From contig NZ_MJEI01000106.1 in the NCBI RefSeq assembly GCF_002095395.1, positions 1 to 64,000 of the forward strand: a stretch of 64,000 nucleotides of DNA, in the 5' to 3' direction. The notes below the pieces were generated by a model. It ran no database searches and was not told the origin of the DNA. It saw nothing but the letters and a program-made list of their open reading frames with translations. The position numbers were made by a program, and so were the translations under genes. Shown in pieces: positions 36,897 to 45,792 of this stretch (position 1 is the stretch's first letter; the number at the start of each line of letters is the position of its first letter). The DNA is from Williamsia sp. 1135 (lineage in GTDB: Bacteria; Actinomycetota; Actinomycetes; Mycobacteriales; Mycobacteriaceae).

Positions 36897-38123
36897 ATGA
36901 CTTCAATTCTCGAGCGCCCCGCTGCGCCCCGCCAGCCCGTCGGCCGTTTGGTCGACCAATTCGAAAAGGGTCTCGACGCCCCGATCTGTCTGACCTGGGA
37001 GCTCACGTACGCCTGCAACCTCTCGTGCGTGCACTGCCTGTCGTCGTCGGGTAAGCGCGATCCCCGTGAACTCGACACCGCCCAGTGCAAGGCCATCATC
37101 GATGAGCTGCAGCGCATGCAGGTCTTCTACGTCAACATCGGTGGCGGCGAGCCGACCGTCCGCCCGGACTTCTGGGAACTGGTCGACTACGCCACTGATC
37201 ACCAAGTGGGCGTGAAGTTCTCGACCAACGGACTGAAGATCGACAAGAAGGTCGCCCAGCGTCTGGCCGCGTCCGACTACGTCGACGTGCAGATCTCCCT
37301 CGACGGTGCGACCGCCGAGGTCAACGACGCCGTGCGCGGGCCGGGTTCTTTCGACATGGCCATCAAGGCGCTCGAGAACCTGCACGAGGCCGGTTTCGCC
37401 GATGCCAAGATCAGCGTGGTCGTCACCCGCCAGAACGTCACTCAGCTCGACGAGTTCAAGGCGCTGGCGGACCGTTTCGGTGCGACCCTTCGTATCACCC
37501 GGCTGCGGCCGTCCGGTCGCGGCGCCGATGTGTGGGACGACCTGCATCCGTTGCCCGAGCAGCAGCGTGGCCTCTACAACTGGCTCGTCGAACACGGCGA
37601 AGGGGTGCTGACCGGCGACTCGTTCTTTCACCTGTCGGCATTCGCCGAACCTGGTCAGGGTGCTCTGCCCGGTCTGAACCTCTGTGGTGCCGGGCGCGTG
37701 GTCTGCCTGATCGATCCGATCGGCGACGTCTACGCCTGCCCGTTCGCGATCCACGAGAACTTCCTGGCCGGAAACATCCTGGAAGACGGTGGATTCAAGA
37801 CGATCTGGCAAGAATCGGATCTGTTCCTGGAACTGCGTGAGCCGCAGAACGCGGGCGCGTGCACCAAGTGTGCGCACTTCGACGCCTGCCGCGGTGGTTG
37901 CATGGCTGCGAAGTTCTTCACCGGACTTCCGCTCGCCGGCCCCGACCCGGAGTGCGTCCAGGGTTACGGAGAAACCCTGCTCGAGCAGGACCGCAGCGTT
38001 CCCTCGGCGAACAAGGATCACTCCCGTGGTGTGCCGCTGACCCTGATGACCCGGCCACCGTCGCGTGACTGCGACGAGAACCCCCTCGCCGGTTTCGCAC
38101 CGGAACTGACCCCCTCCAAGTAA
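36897..38123 (+). CDS. mftC: Mycofactocin radical SAM maturase
   Basis: A 408-residue radical SAM/SPASM enzyme that decarboxylates and cyclises the Val-Tyr end of MftA. The SAM-cluster cysteines are Cys40, Cys44 and Cys47 (CNLSCVHC), followed by the GGGEPT motif. The SPASM domain carries CGAGRVVC, YACPF and CTKCAHFDACRGGC for two auxiliary iron-sulfur clusters. The length is normal and all key cysteines are intact. ATG follows GAGGAC-type spacing in the 43-bp gap after mftB. Confidence 0.97.
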   Translation: MTSILERPAAPRQPVGRLVDQFEKGLDAPICLTWELTYACNLSCVHCLSSSGKRDPRELDTAQCKAIIDELQRMQVFYVNIGGGEPTVRPDFWELVDYATDHQVGVKFSTNGLKIDKKVAQRLAASDYVDVQISLDGATAEVNDAVRGPGSFDMAIKALENLHEAGFADAKISVVVTRQNVTQLDEFKALADRFGATLRITRLRPSGRGADVWDDLHPLPEQQRGLYNWLVEHGEGVLTGDSFFHLSAFAEPGQGALPGLNLCGAGRVVCLIDPIGDVYACPFAIHENFLAGNILEDGGFKTIWQESDLFLELREPQNAGACTKCAHFDACRGGCMAAKFFTGLPLAGPDPECVQGYGETLLEQDRSVPSANKDHSRGVPLTLMTRPPSRDCDENPLAGFAPELTPSK

Positions 38124-38168
38124 CGAAGAACCCCGGCAGAGTTGCCGGGTGAGCAAAGGAATATCGCG

Positions 38169-39356
38169 ATGGCGAACCCCTGGTTCGAGACAGTTCTAGA
38201 AGCCCAGCGACGGGCGAAAAAACGCCTTCCCAGATCGGTGTACTCGTCGCTGATCGCAGGTAGCGAGAAGGGCATCACGACGGCTGACAACGTCGAGGCC
38301 TTCTCCGAACTGGGGTTCGCCCCGCATGTCGTCGGCGCCAGCGCCGAGCGGGAACTCTCGACATCAATCATGGGACAAGAGATCTCGCTTCCGGTGATGA
38401 TCTCGCCGACCGGCGTCCAGGCCGTCGACAAAGAGGGCGAAGTCGCTGTGGCCCGCGCCGCTGCGGCCCGCGGCACCGCAATGGGACTGTCGAGTTTCGC
38501 CAGCAAGCCCATCGAAGAGGTCACCGCGGTCAACGACAAGATCTTCTTCCAGGCCTACTGGCTCAACTCGCGCGAGGACATCCTCAAGCGCGCCGAGCGG
38601 GCTCGCGAAGCCGGCGCCAAAGGTCTCATCGTCACGACCGACTGGTCGTTCTCGATGGGCCGCGACTGGGGCAGCCCCGAGATCCCCGAGAAGGTCGACT
38701 TCAAGGCGCTGCTCAAGCTCGCCCCCGAAATCGCCGTCAAACCGCGCTACGCCTGGGACTGGTTCAACAAGGGCAAGCCGATCATCCCGGACCTGACCGC
38801 CCCCAACGTCGTCGACAAGGGCCAGACCGGCCCCACGTTTTTCGGTGCGTACGGACAGTGGATGCAGACCGCACCCCCGTCCTGGGAAGACCTCGCCTGG
38901 CTGCGTGAGCAGTGGGGCGGACCGTTCATGGTCAAGGGCATCACCCGGCTTGACGACGCCAAGCGGGCAGTTGACATCGGCGCCACCGCCATCTCGGTCT
39001 CCAACCACGGCGGCAACAATCTCGACGGCACCCCGGCCACCATCCGCATGCTCGGCCCCATCGCCGACGCTGTCGGCGGCGACATCCAGGTGCTGCTCGA
39101 CGGTGGCATCCGCCGCGGCAGCGACGTCGTCAAAGCCCTCGCGCTCGGCGCCGACGCAGTCATGATCGGTCGCGCCTACCTCTGGGGCCTGGCCGCCAAC
39201 GGCCAGACCGGCGTCGAGAACGTCCTCGACATCCTTCGCGGCGGCATCGACTCCGCTCTGATGGGCCTGGGCCGCAAGAGCATCCACGAACTCACCCGCG
39301 ACGACATCATCGTCCCGGAGGGGTTCGAGAAGCGGTTCGGCGAGACCACCGCGTAG
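38169..39356 (+). CDS. mftD: Mycofactocin FMN-dependent oxidase/dehydrogenase
   Basis: A 395-residue FMN enzyme of the lactate dehydrogenase/glycolate oxidase family. In the mycofactocin pathway MftD oxidatively deaminates the released cyclic dipeptide to give the redox-active keto-amide. Signature regions are ISPTGVQAVD, VSNHGGNNLDGTPAT (catalytic His) and LLDGGIRRGSDVVKALALGA. ATG at 38169 has AAAGGAA upstream; nine codons of open frame before it lack a ribosome site. It ends the mftABCD unit. Confidence 0.95.
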   Translation: MANPWFETVLEAQRRAKKRLPRSVYSSLIAGSEKGITTADNVEAFSELGFAPHVVGASAERELSTSIMGQEISLPVMISPTGVQAVDKEGEVAVARAAAARGTAMGLSSFASKPIEEVTAVNDKIFFQAYWLNSREDILKRAERAREAGAKGLIVTTDWSFSMGRDWGSPEIPEKVDFKALLKLAPEIAVKPRYAWDWFNKGKPIIPDLTAPNVVDKGQTGPTFFGAYGQWMQTAPPSWEDLAWLREQWGGPFMVKGITRLDDAKRAVDIGATAISVSNHGGNNLDGTPATIRMLGPIADAVGGDIQVLLDGGIRRGSDVVKALALGADAVMIGRAYLWGLAANGQTGVENVLDILRGGIDSALMGLGRKSIHELTRDDIIVPEGFEKRFGETTA

Positions 39357-39366
39357 ATCACCACCG

Positions 39367-39435
39367 CAAACCCAACCGTTTCGGTCAAACCCACCGGTTC
39401 AGAACCCCTGGGTTTGACCGGAGCGGGTGGGTTTG
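39367..39435. terminator. Nested inverted repeat after mftD
   Basis: Three concentric arm pairs: CAAACCCA/TGGGTTTG (39367-39374, 39428-39435), CGGTCAAACCCA/TGGGTTTGACCG (39382-39393, 39409-39420, perfect 12 bp) and GGTTC/GAACC (39396-39400, 39402-39406). It starts 11 bp past the mftD stop and probably ends the mftABCD transcript. Confidence 0.65.
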
Positions 39436-39466
39436 TTTCTCGGGACCAAACCTGGCCAGACGCCAC

Positions 39467-39480
39467 TAGAACACGTTACA
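39467..39480 (+). promoter_or_regulatory. KstR-like operator upstream of the mycofactocin-type SDR
   Basis: TAGAACACGTTACA matches TnnAACnnGTTnnA at every fixed position. It lies 9-22 bp before the SDR start, a spacing suited to repression. The adjacent ACT and GT extend the match to the longer mycobacterial KstR motif. Confidence 0.65.
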
Positions 39481-39488
39481 GTTCTGTC

Positions 39489-40292
39489 ATGGGAGATTTT
39501 GACGGCAAGGTCGTCTACATCACGGGTATCGCCCGCGGGCAGGGTCGCAGCCACGCGATCCGGTTTGCCGAAGAGGGCGCCTCGGTCATCGGGCTCGACG
39601 TGTGCAAAGAGGTCACGGCCATCGGGTACCCGGCGGCCACCGCCGAGGATTTCGAGGAAACGGTCCGGCTCGTGAAAGAGGCCGGTGGCAATATTCTTGC
39701 GCGCCAGATCGATACCCGCGACCTCGCCGCCCAGCAGCAACTGGTTGCCGACGGTGTCGCGCAGTTCGGGCGCCTCGACTACGTGATCGCGAACGCCGGT
39801 GTACTCACGTGGGGCGCTGTTCACGAGCTGTCGGAAAGCCAGTTCATGGACGTCATCGACGTCAACGTGAACGGCAGCTGGAAGACCCTGAAGGCCACCA
39901 TCCCGGCGATGATCGAGGCCGGAAACGGCGGCTCGATCGTCATCATCTCCTCGGTGGCCGGGATCAAGTCGATGCCCATGCAGGCCGCGTACTCGGCATC
40001 GAAGCATGCACTGGTGGGGCTGTCGCACACCGCCGCAAAAGAATTGGGCCAGCACCGGATTCGTGTCAACACGATTCATCCTTACGGCGTGGACACCCCG
40101 ATGTGCATCGAAGACACCGACGCGTTCGCGGTTTTCGAGATGCCGGAGTACCAGCCACACTTCCTGCCGATCCTGCCCGGAATGGCGAAGTCGCGGGACA
40201 TCAGTGATGCCGTGATGTACCTGTGCTCGAAGAGTGCGCGTTTCATCACCGCGTCGTCCATCGAGGTCGACATGGGCGCCACCAAAATCTGA
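39489..40292 (+). CDS. Mycofactocin-coupled SDR family oxidoreductase
   Basis: A 267-residue short-chain dehydrogenase. The N-terminal motif TGIARGQGRSHAIRFAEEGA, especially GQGRSHA, is typical of the mycofactocin-coupled subset that holds NAD(H) non-exchangeably. The catalytic Ser, Tyr and Lys appear as IISSVAG and YSASKHA. It stands between mftD and mftEFG with a KstR-like box just upstream, suggesting a steroid or lipid alcohol substrate. That substrate is inferred. Confidence 0.9.
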   Translation: MGDFDGKVVYITGIARGQGRSHAIRFAEEGASVIGLDVCKEVTAIGYPAATAEDFEETVRLVKEAGGNILARQIDTRDLAAQQQLVADGVAQFGRLDYVIANAGVLTWGAVHELSESQFMDVIDVNVNGSWKTLKATIPAMIEAGNGGSIVIISSVAGIKSMPMQAAYSASKHALVGLSHTAAKELGQHRIRVNTIHPYGVDTPMCIEDTDAFAVFEMPEYQPHFLPILPGMAKSRDISDAVMYLCSKSARFITASSIEVDMGATKI

Positions 40293-40301
40293 CGGACGCA
40301 A

Positions 40302-40363
40302 ATGCACACGTTCCAGTCATAAGCACACGTTGCAACGTGTGCTCATGACTGAACGGTGTGCAT
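40302..40363. terminator. Nested palindrome between the convergent SDR and CaiB genes
   Basis: A perfect 22-bp palindrome centred on TTGCAA (AGCACACGTTG and complement, 40322-40343) lies inside 19-bp outer arms (40302-40320 and 40345-40363) that pair except around the central bases. It sits between two convergent stops and could terminate both genes. Confidence 0.7.
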
Positions 40364-40371
40364 CTGTGGGA

Positions 40372-41463
40372 TCAGTCGAGCCAGAGCGTGGCGGGATCGG
40401 CGGCCGCCCGCGCGGGTGCCGCCGGGACGTCGGGTACCGATCGCGAAAAGCGTGGTGCCACAGCCGGTTGCGTGACCCCGTCGACCTCGATGAGTGTCTG
40501 TCGCGCCACGAGGTGCTTGTTCTGTGTCGCCTCGTCCCAGTCGAGCACGGGTGAGGCGCAGGCGTCGGTGCCGTCGAAGATCGCGGCCCATTCGTCGCGG
40601 GTCTTGGACTTGAAGACCTCGGCGAACCGCACCTTCATGGCCGGCCACTGCGGCATGTCGAGCTGATGCGGCAAAGTCTCGTCGTCGGTCAGACCCATGC
40701 CTTCCAGCAGGAGTGTGTAGAACTGCGGTTCGATGGCGCCCACGGCGAAGTACTTGCCATCAGAGGTCTCGTACACCTCGTAGAACGGTGCGCCCGTGTC
40801 GAGCAGGTTGGCGCCGCGGGTGTCGCCCCAGAAGCCCGTTCCGCGCCAGGCCCACATCATCTGGCCGAGGACCGAGACGCCGTCGACCATCGCGGCGTCC
40901 ACGGTCTGACCCTTGCCCGACTTCTCCCGCTCCAGAAGAGCGGCGAGGATTCCCTGCACGAGGAACATCGATCCGCCGCCGAAGTCACCGAACAGGTTCA
41001 GCGGCGGTGTCGGCCGTTCCTCGGCGCGCCCCACCGCGTGCAGCAGACCGGTCAGCGAGATGTAGTTGATGTCGTGGCCGGCGACCTGCGAGAGCGGGCC
41101 GTCCTGGCCCCAGCCGGTCATCCGGCCGTAGACGATCCGCGGGTTGACCGCAGCGACATCGTCCGGACCGAACCCCAGGCGCTCGGTGACACCGGGCCGA
41201 AAACCCTCGATGACGACATCGGCCTTGGCGATCAAGTTCATGATCGCTTCTTTGTCCACCGGGTCTTTCAGGTTGGCCTCGACCACCGTCCGGTTGCGCA
41301 ACAGTTGGTCTGCCACCTGGCCTTCCTGCGGGAGCTTGCCGGGTCGCTCGATGCGCACCACCTCGGCTCCCAGGTCGCCCAGCATCATCGCTGCGTGCGG
41401 CCCGGGTCCGATGCCTGCGAACTCGATCACTCGCGTTCCGCTCAGCGGTCCGTTCTTTGCCAT
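40372..41463 (-). CDS. CaiB/BaiF CoA-transferase family, alpha-methylacyl-CoA racemase-like
   Basis: A 363-residue family III CoA-transferase fold protein. The N-terminus [20 protein letters not shown] and [12 protein letters not shown] are hallmarks of alpha-methylacyl-CoA racemase, which epimerises the 2-methyl branch of steroid side chains and branched fatty acids so that beta-oxidation can proceed. ATG at 41463 follows GAGGGG by 6 bp. It is oriented opposite to mft genes and splits mftABCD-SDR from mftEFG. Its presence beside a KstR-like site fits sterol or branched-lipid use. Confidence 0.87.
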   Translation of the reverse strand: MAKNGPLSGTRVIEFAGIGPGPHAAMMLGDLGAEVVRIERPGKLPQEGQVADQLLRNRTVVEANLKDPVDKEAIMNLIAKADVVIEGFRPGVTERLGFGPDDVAAVNPRIVYGRMTGWGQDGPLSQVAGHDINYISLTGLLHAVGRAEERPTPPLNLFGDFGGGSMFLVQGILAALLEREKSGKGQTVDAAMVDGVSVLGQMMWAWRGTGFWGDTRGANLLDTGAPFYEVYETSDGKYFAVGAIEPQFYTLLLEGMGLTDDETLPHQLDMPQWPAMKVRFAEVFKSKTRDEWAAIFDGTDACASPVLDWDEATQNKHLVARQTLIEVDGVTQPAVAPRFSRSVPDVPAAPARAAADPATLWLD

Positions 41464-41683
41464 GTATCGCCCCTCATCGTCGAGTGGTTGACCGCACACG
41501 CAATGGACGGGCGCGGTGACTTCACAACCAATACGGTCGGTTCACAAGTAAACCAGGGACCGAGCGCTTGTTCGGGTCGAGCTCCGCCTTCGGCGTCGTC
41601 TCGGTGTTCGGGTCGGGCTCCGGATCCGGGTTGGGAAGGCAAACCCCTTCTGGCCACGGGGCATACGGACTACCATTGACCGA

Positions 41684-42418
41684 ATGACGTCGTCGGGCAG
41701 GCTCGGTGTGCAGAGCTGGACCGAGTTGGACGGGCGTTCGACTACTGTCGTCGTTCCATTGGGTTCCATTGAGCAACATGGTCCCCATCTGCCACTCGAT
41801 ACCGACGTCCGTATCGCCACCGCTGTCGCGGAGGGCGCGGCCGGCCTCGAGGCAGGTGAGAGTACGGGAGAAGGTCAGGTCCGCGACCTGTTCGTCGCCC
41901 CCGCCTTGAACTATGGCGCCGCCGGCGAACACGAGGGCTTTCCCGGCACAATTTCCATCGGTCGCGAGGTGCTACAGGCGGTGCTGGTGGAGTACGGTCG
42001 CAGTGCGTGCCGATGGGCACATCGGCTGGTGTTTGTGAACGGGCACGGCGGCAACGGATCGGTGTTGGCGGCCGCAGTCAAGCAGTTGCGCGGCGAAGGA
42101 CGAGACGTCGCCTGGTATGGATGCAATTCGCCGGGTGGCGACGCCCATGCGGGTTTCACCGAAACGTCGCTGTTGCTTCACATCTCACCGGCGGTGGTCA
42201 AGACGGCGGAGTTGGTGCGCGGCAACGTGGCTCCGGTGTCGGAGCTGATGGCGTCGATGCGTGCAGGGGGAGTGGCAGCAGTGAGTGACAATGGCGTTCT
42301 CGGTGATCCGACGCAGGCGTCGGAAGCCGATGGAAGGCGGATGTTGAGCGAGATGGTGGCGGGTCTGTCGGAGGCGTTGGATGCCTGGCAGCCCGATGCG
42401 ATGGGAATGCTGCGGTGA
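41684..42418 (+). CDS. mftE: Mycofactocin peptidase (creatininase family)
   Basis: A 244-residue metal-dependent peptidase that releases the modified C-terminal Val-Tyr dipeptide from MftA. Creatininase-family ligands are visible in GSIEQHGPHLPLDTD, NYGAAGEHEGFPGT, NGHGGNGS and GDAHAGFTETS. The ATG at 41684 follows a 220-bp gap after the divergent racemase gene, which presumably carries its promoter. It overlaps mftF by 4 bp. Confidence 0.95.
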   Translation: MTSSGRLGVQSWTELDGRSTTVVVPLGSIEQHGPHLPLDTDVRIATAVAEGAAGLEAGESTGEGQVRDLFVAPALNYGAAGEHEGFPGTISIGREVLQAVLVEYGRSACRWAHRLVFVNGHGGNGSVLAAAVKQLRGEGRDVAWYGCNSPGGDAHAGFTETSLLLHISPAVVKTAELVRGNVAPVSELMASMRAGGVAAVSDNGVLGDPTQASEADGRRMLSEMVAGLSEALDAWQPDAMGMLR

Positions 42419-43914
42419 TCTCTGATCAGGACAGCCGCCAGGACGAGACGACGGCGGCGGAGTCGCCGGAGGTCGTCGATCCGAAGGCCTCATTTCCTCC
42501 CCACGGATTCCAGGTTCAGATCGACTCGCACTGCACCGTCTCCGACGACCGACGTCACATCGTCGGCGGATCACCGCTTCGACTGCTGAATCTCTCGCAG
42601 ATCGCCGGGGGCCTGCTCGACGCCGACGGCAGACTGGCCGTACACAACCGGCTCACGTCACAGTTGGCTCGTAAATTGCTCGACGCCGGTGTCGGGCATC
42701 CGCGCCCCATGTTCGGGCCCGCCGAATCCGACGTCACGGTGGTTGTTCCGGTGCGCGACAACCAGTCCGGGATCGACCGTCTGATCGCCGGTCTGGGCGG
42801 CCACAAAGTGGTGATCGTCGACGACGGCTCCGTGATCCCCGTGCGGGCACCCGGCGCCACCGTGTTGCGCACCGAGCGGAGCAAAGGACCGGCCGCCGCG
42901 CGGAACCGGGGAGCGGCCGGGGTCACGACGGAGTTCTTGGCCTTCCTGGATTCAGATGTCGTGCCCGAACACGACTGGCTGACCAAACTCCTCGGACACT
43001 TCTCCGACCCCAAGGTCGCGCTCGTCGCCCCGCGGATCGTCGCGTTGGACGCCGGCGGGGGTGCGACGTCCCGGTATGAAGCATTGTGTTCCTCGCTGGA
43101 CATGGGACGCCGCGAGGGTCCCATCGCGCCGCGTTCGCGGATCCCGTACGTCCCCAGCGCGGCCATGGTCATGCGGCGCAACTGCTTCGAGGGTTTCGAC
43201 GAGACGATGGAAGTCGCCGAGGACGTCGACCTCTGCTGGCGCCTGCACGAGCTCGGGTGGTCGCTGCGGTACGACCCGATCGCCACGGTCGCCCACGATC
43301 ATCGAAGCCAGCTCTCGAAAAGTCTCGATCGCAAGCGGTACTACGGCACGGGCGCCGCACTCCTGTCCGGTCGGCATCCGGGACTGGGCGCTCCTCTCGC
43401 GTTGACGGTCCCCATGGCAGCCGCCATGGCCGCGTTGATCACCGGAACCGCCTGGGGTGTGCTGGCCGCGTTGGTCGTCTTCGGGGTCATCGGTGGCAAA
43501 TTGCACAAACGGGTGTCGCCGATGCCGGACGCGGCGCGGATGGCCGCCAAGCTGACGGCGCAGTCGGTCGGGTTCGGGTTGCTGCAATCGGCGTCGGCCC
43601 TGTGCCGGCACTATTGGCCACTGTCCTTCTTACTTGCGCTGGTGTCCAAGCGATTTCGTACCCTGCTGGTGGCGGTCGCCGTCGGCGAGGCCGCGTACGA
43701 GTGGGTCCGGCTGGAGTTGGTGAATCCGGAACCCGGTGCCCGCGTAGGGTGGTGGCGTTTCATGGTGCTGAAGCGACTTGATGACCTCGCCTACGGCACC
43801 GGCCTTTGGCAGGGGGCGCTGGCAGGGCGCAGCGCTGACGCGCTCTACCCCCGGATCAGCAATACGGTGACCACTGAGTCGCGGCCACCGGCCACGCATA
43901 CCGGCGTCGGATGA
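42415..43914 (+). CDS. mftF: Mycofactocin glycosyltransferase
   Basis: A 499-residue family 2 glycosyltransferase that attaches a beta-1,4-glucan chain to mycofactocin. Residues about 100-330 hold the catalytic domain with VVPVRDN, VIVDDGS, the DSD metal motif (FLDSDVVPEHD) and the acceptor-site EDVDLCWRLHE. Hydrophobic helices follow at about 345-370 and 400-440. It starts at GTG inside the mftE stop region (4-bp overlap) and overlaps mftG by 4 bp, so mftEFG are translationally coupled. Confidence 0.94.
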   Translation: MISDQDSRQDETTAAESPEVVDPKASFPPHGFQVQIDSHCTVSDDRRHIVGGSPLRLLNLSQIAGGLLDADGRLAVHNRLTSQLARKLLDAGVGHPRPMFGPAESDVTVVVPVRDNQSGIDRLIAGLGGHKVVIVDDGSVIPVRAPGATVLRTERSKGPAAARNRGAAGVTTEFLAFLDSDVVPEHDWLTKLLGHFSDPKVALVAPRIVALDAGGGATSRYEALCSSLDMGRREGPIAPRSRIPYVPSAAMVMRRNCFEGFDETMEVAEDVDLCWRLHELGWSLRYDPIATVAHDHRSQLSKSLDRKRYYGTGAALLSGRHPGLGAPLALTVPMAAAMAALITGTAWGVLAALVVFGVIGGKLHKRVSPMPDAARMAAKLTAQSVGFGLLQSASALCRHYWPLSFLLALVSKRFRTLLVAVAVGEAAYEWVRLELVNPEPGARVGWWRFMVLKRLDDLAYGTGLWQGALAGRSADALYPRISNTVTTESRPPATHTGVG

Positions 43915-45224
43915 TCGCCTCCGGCGCGGATGTCATCATCGTCGGTGCCGGTAGCAGTGGATGTGTTGTTGCCGAGCGTCTCTCGCGCGATCCCAGGCGT
44001 TCGGTCCTGGTGTTGGAAGCCGGTGGAGGACCACCGGATCGGCAGTCACTGCGGCTGAGCCATCTGCCCATCGGCGCCGGTTCCGGCCGCGCGGTCCACT
44101 ACCCGAGCGCGCAGGGTTTCGACCTTCCGCGGGGCCGGGGAGTCGGCGGATCCTCGGCAGTCAACGGTGGATATTTCGTGCGCTGGCACCAACGGGACTT
44201 CGACGGTTGGTCCACCGAACACTGGTCGGCGTCCGACATCGCCGCGACCTACGATCGCCTAGACGGTGGCGAAGCGGGTGGCGGAATCATGAATGCCTCG
44301 GCATTCGCCGATGACGAACTCGAACCCACTGCTGTTGCCTTCGAAAAGCATTGGAATGATGAAGGTTTCGGACGGAGTCCAACGCCGTGGCCGGCCGAGG
44401 GCGTTGTCAGGGTCCGGTCGAATCGTGATGGCTGGTATCGCCGATCGGCGGCCGACATACTCCAGCCGATTCTCATCCAGCGCCCGAACCTCCAGGTGAT
44501 GACGGGTTCCGAGGCCGTCGGTGTCCGCACGCGTGGCGGGCGGGCCGTCGGCGTGGCTGTAGGGGAGCGGGTGTTGACCGCGGATGAGGTCATCCTCTGC
44601 GCGGGGACGCTCGGCACAGCTGAACTGCTCGCCCGGTCCGACTTGTTGGACCTCGACCAAAGTCGCATCTGGGAGCATCGAGAGCGACTGGTGCGATTTG
44701 CGCCGGCCGCCGTGCGCCACGAGCCGGCGCGCGCCCTGCTGCAGACGGTTCTGCAGACCGCCGACGGTATTGAATTACGTTGCTACAACGATGACTTTGC
44801 CAGTTTCATCGATGGGCTCACTCCATCCTCCCAGGCCTTCGGTGTTGCGTTGATGCATCCCGAGCGATCGGGTTCCCTGCTATGGGACCCGATCTCTCGG
44901 CTGCGGGTAGACCTCGGCGAAATTTCGCCGAGCGACGCCGACAAACTCGGGGCGTGGGCGGCGCGGATGGTCGCGATGCTGCAAGGCCCACGGTTCGAGC
45001 AGCTGGTCGAGCCCGGCACAGTGGCGGTGGAATCGGTTGTACGAACGTCCCAGCACGCCTGGGGAACGATGCCGATGGGTGCGGCGACAGACTGGCTTGG
45101 AGCGGCCCGCGCAGTACCGGGCTTACGCATCGTCGATGCGTCGATTCTGCCGTCAGCGGGGTCGAGTGGTCCGCATGCGACCGTCATGATGGTGGCGTCA
45201 CGTATTGCGGATCGGATTGCGTGA
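43911..45224 (+). CDS. mftG: Mycofactocin-associated GMC oxidoreductase
   Basis: A 437-residue FAD-dependent glucose-methanol-choline family protein. FAD binding is shown by VIIVGAGSSGCVVAERL at the N-terminus and by the C-terminal LPSAGSSGPHATVMM block; GRGVGGSSAVNGG is the second family signature. MftG is thought to re-oxidise mycofactocinol and pass electrons to the respiratory chain. It is shorter than typical GMC enzymes, as usual for MftG. It overlaps mftF by 4 bp. Confidence 0.93.
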   Translation: MIASGADVIIVGAGSSGCVVAERLSRDPRRSVLVLEAGGGPPDRQSLRLSHLPIGAGSGRAVHYPSAQGFDLPRGRGVGGSSAVNGGYFVRWHQRDFDGWSTEHWSASDIAATYDRLDGGEAGGGIMNASAFADDELEPTAVAFEKHWNDEGFGRSPTPWPAEGVVRVRSNRDGWYRRSAADILQPILIQRPNLQVMTGSEAVGVRTRGGRAVGVAVGERVLTADEVILCAGTLGTAELLARSDLLDLDQSRIWEHRERLVRFAPAAVRHEPARALLQTVLQTADGIELRCYNDDFASFIDGLTPSSQAFGVALMHPERSGSLLWDPISRLRVDLGEISPSDADKLGAWAARMVAMLQGPRFEQLVEPGTVAVESVVRTSQHAWGTMPMGAATDWLGAARAVPGLRIVDASILPSAGSSGPHATVMMVASRIADRIA

Positions 45225-45260
45225 CGGTCCGACCATTGGTCGCGCGGGTAGTTTGGTGCC

Positions 45261-45686
45261 ATGACTTCTGTTGCTGATCCCGCTGTCCGTCGGTTCCTGG
45301 AAGAGGGGACCCGTACCGGTCATCTCGGCTACACGGCGTCAGACGGCCGGCCGCTCGTGGCCCCGGTCTGGTTTGTGGTCGACGGTGACCGGGTCGCCTT
45401 CAACACCGGAGCCGACACTGCGAAAGGGAAGGCCATTGCCCGCGATGGTCGTGTGGTTCTGTGCGTCGACTTGCAAGAGCCACCATTTGCCTTCGTCCAG
45501 ATCCAGGGTGTGGCGGAGGTGAGCGAAGACCTGGCCGAAGTTCATCGGATTGCGACGGCGTGTGGTGGCCGGTACATGGGTGCTGATCGCGCGAAGGAGT
45601 TCGGTGACCGCAATGGCGTCGAAGGCGAACTGGTGATCTGGATCAATGCGACGAAAGTGATTGCGTCGTTGGATGCGACGGCGTGA
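45261..45686 (+). CDS. PPOX-class, F420-type split beta-barrel oxidoreductase
   Basis: A 141-residue flavin/deazaflavin-binding protein. The segment GHLGYTASDGRPLVAPVWFVVDGD (named by its ends GHLGY and FVVDGD) and AFNTGADTAKGKAIARDGRV are typical of the PPOX class F420-dependent family. Such enzymes reduce small molecules with F420H2 or act as flavin or haem binders. It lies 36 bp after mftG on the same strand and may share its transcript. Partner molecule not determinable. Confidence 0.8.
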   Translation: MTSVADPAVRRFLEEGTRTGHLGYTASDGRPLVAPVWFVVDGDRVAFNTGADTAKGKAIARDGRVVLCVDLQEPPFAFVQIQGVAEVSEDLAEVHRIATACGGRYMGADRAKEFGDRNGVEGELVIWINATKVIASLDATA

Positions 45687-45792
45687 GCGGTCAGCTCACA
45701 GGCACCAGGGCGTAGCGTGACACTTCCCATGGACCTACACCGGTCGAGGTGCGGAGTTCGGAAGTAACGTCCTTATTAGCTGAGGTAATGTC

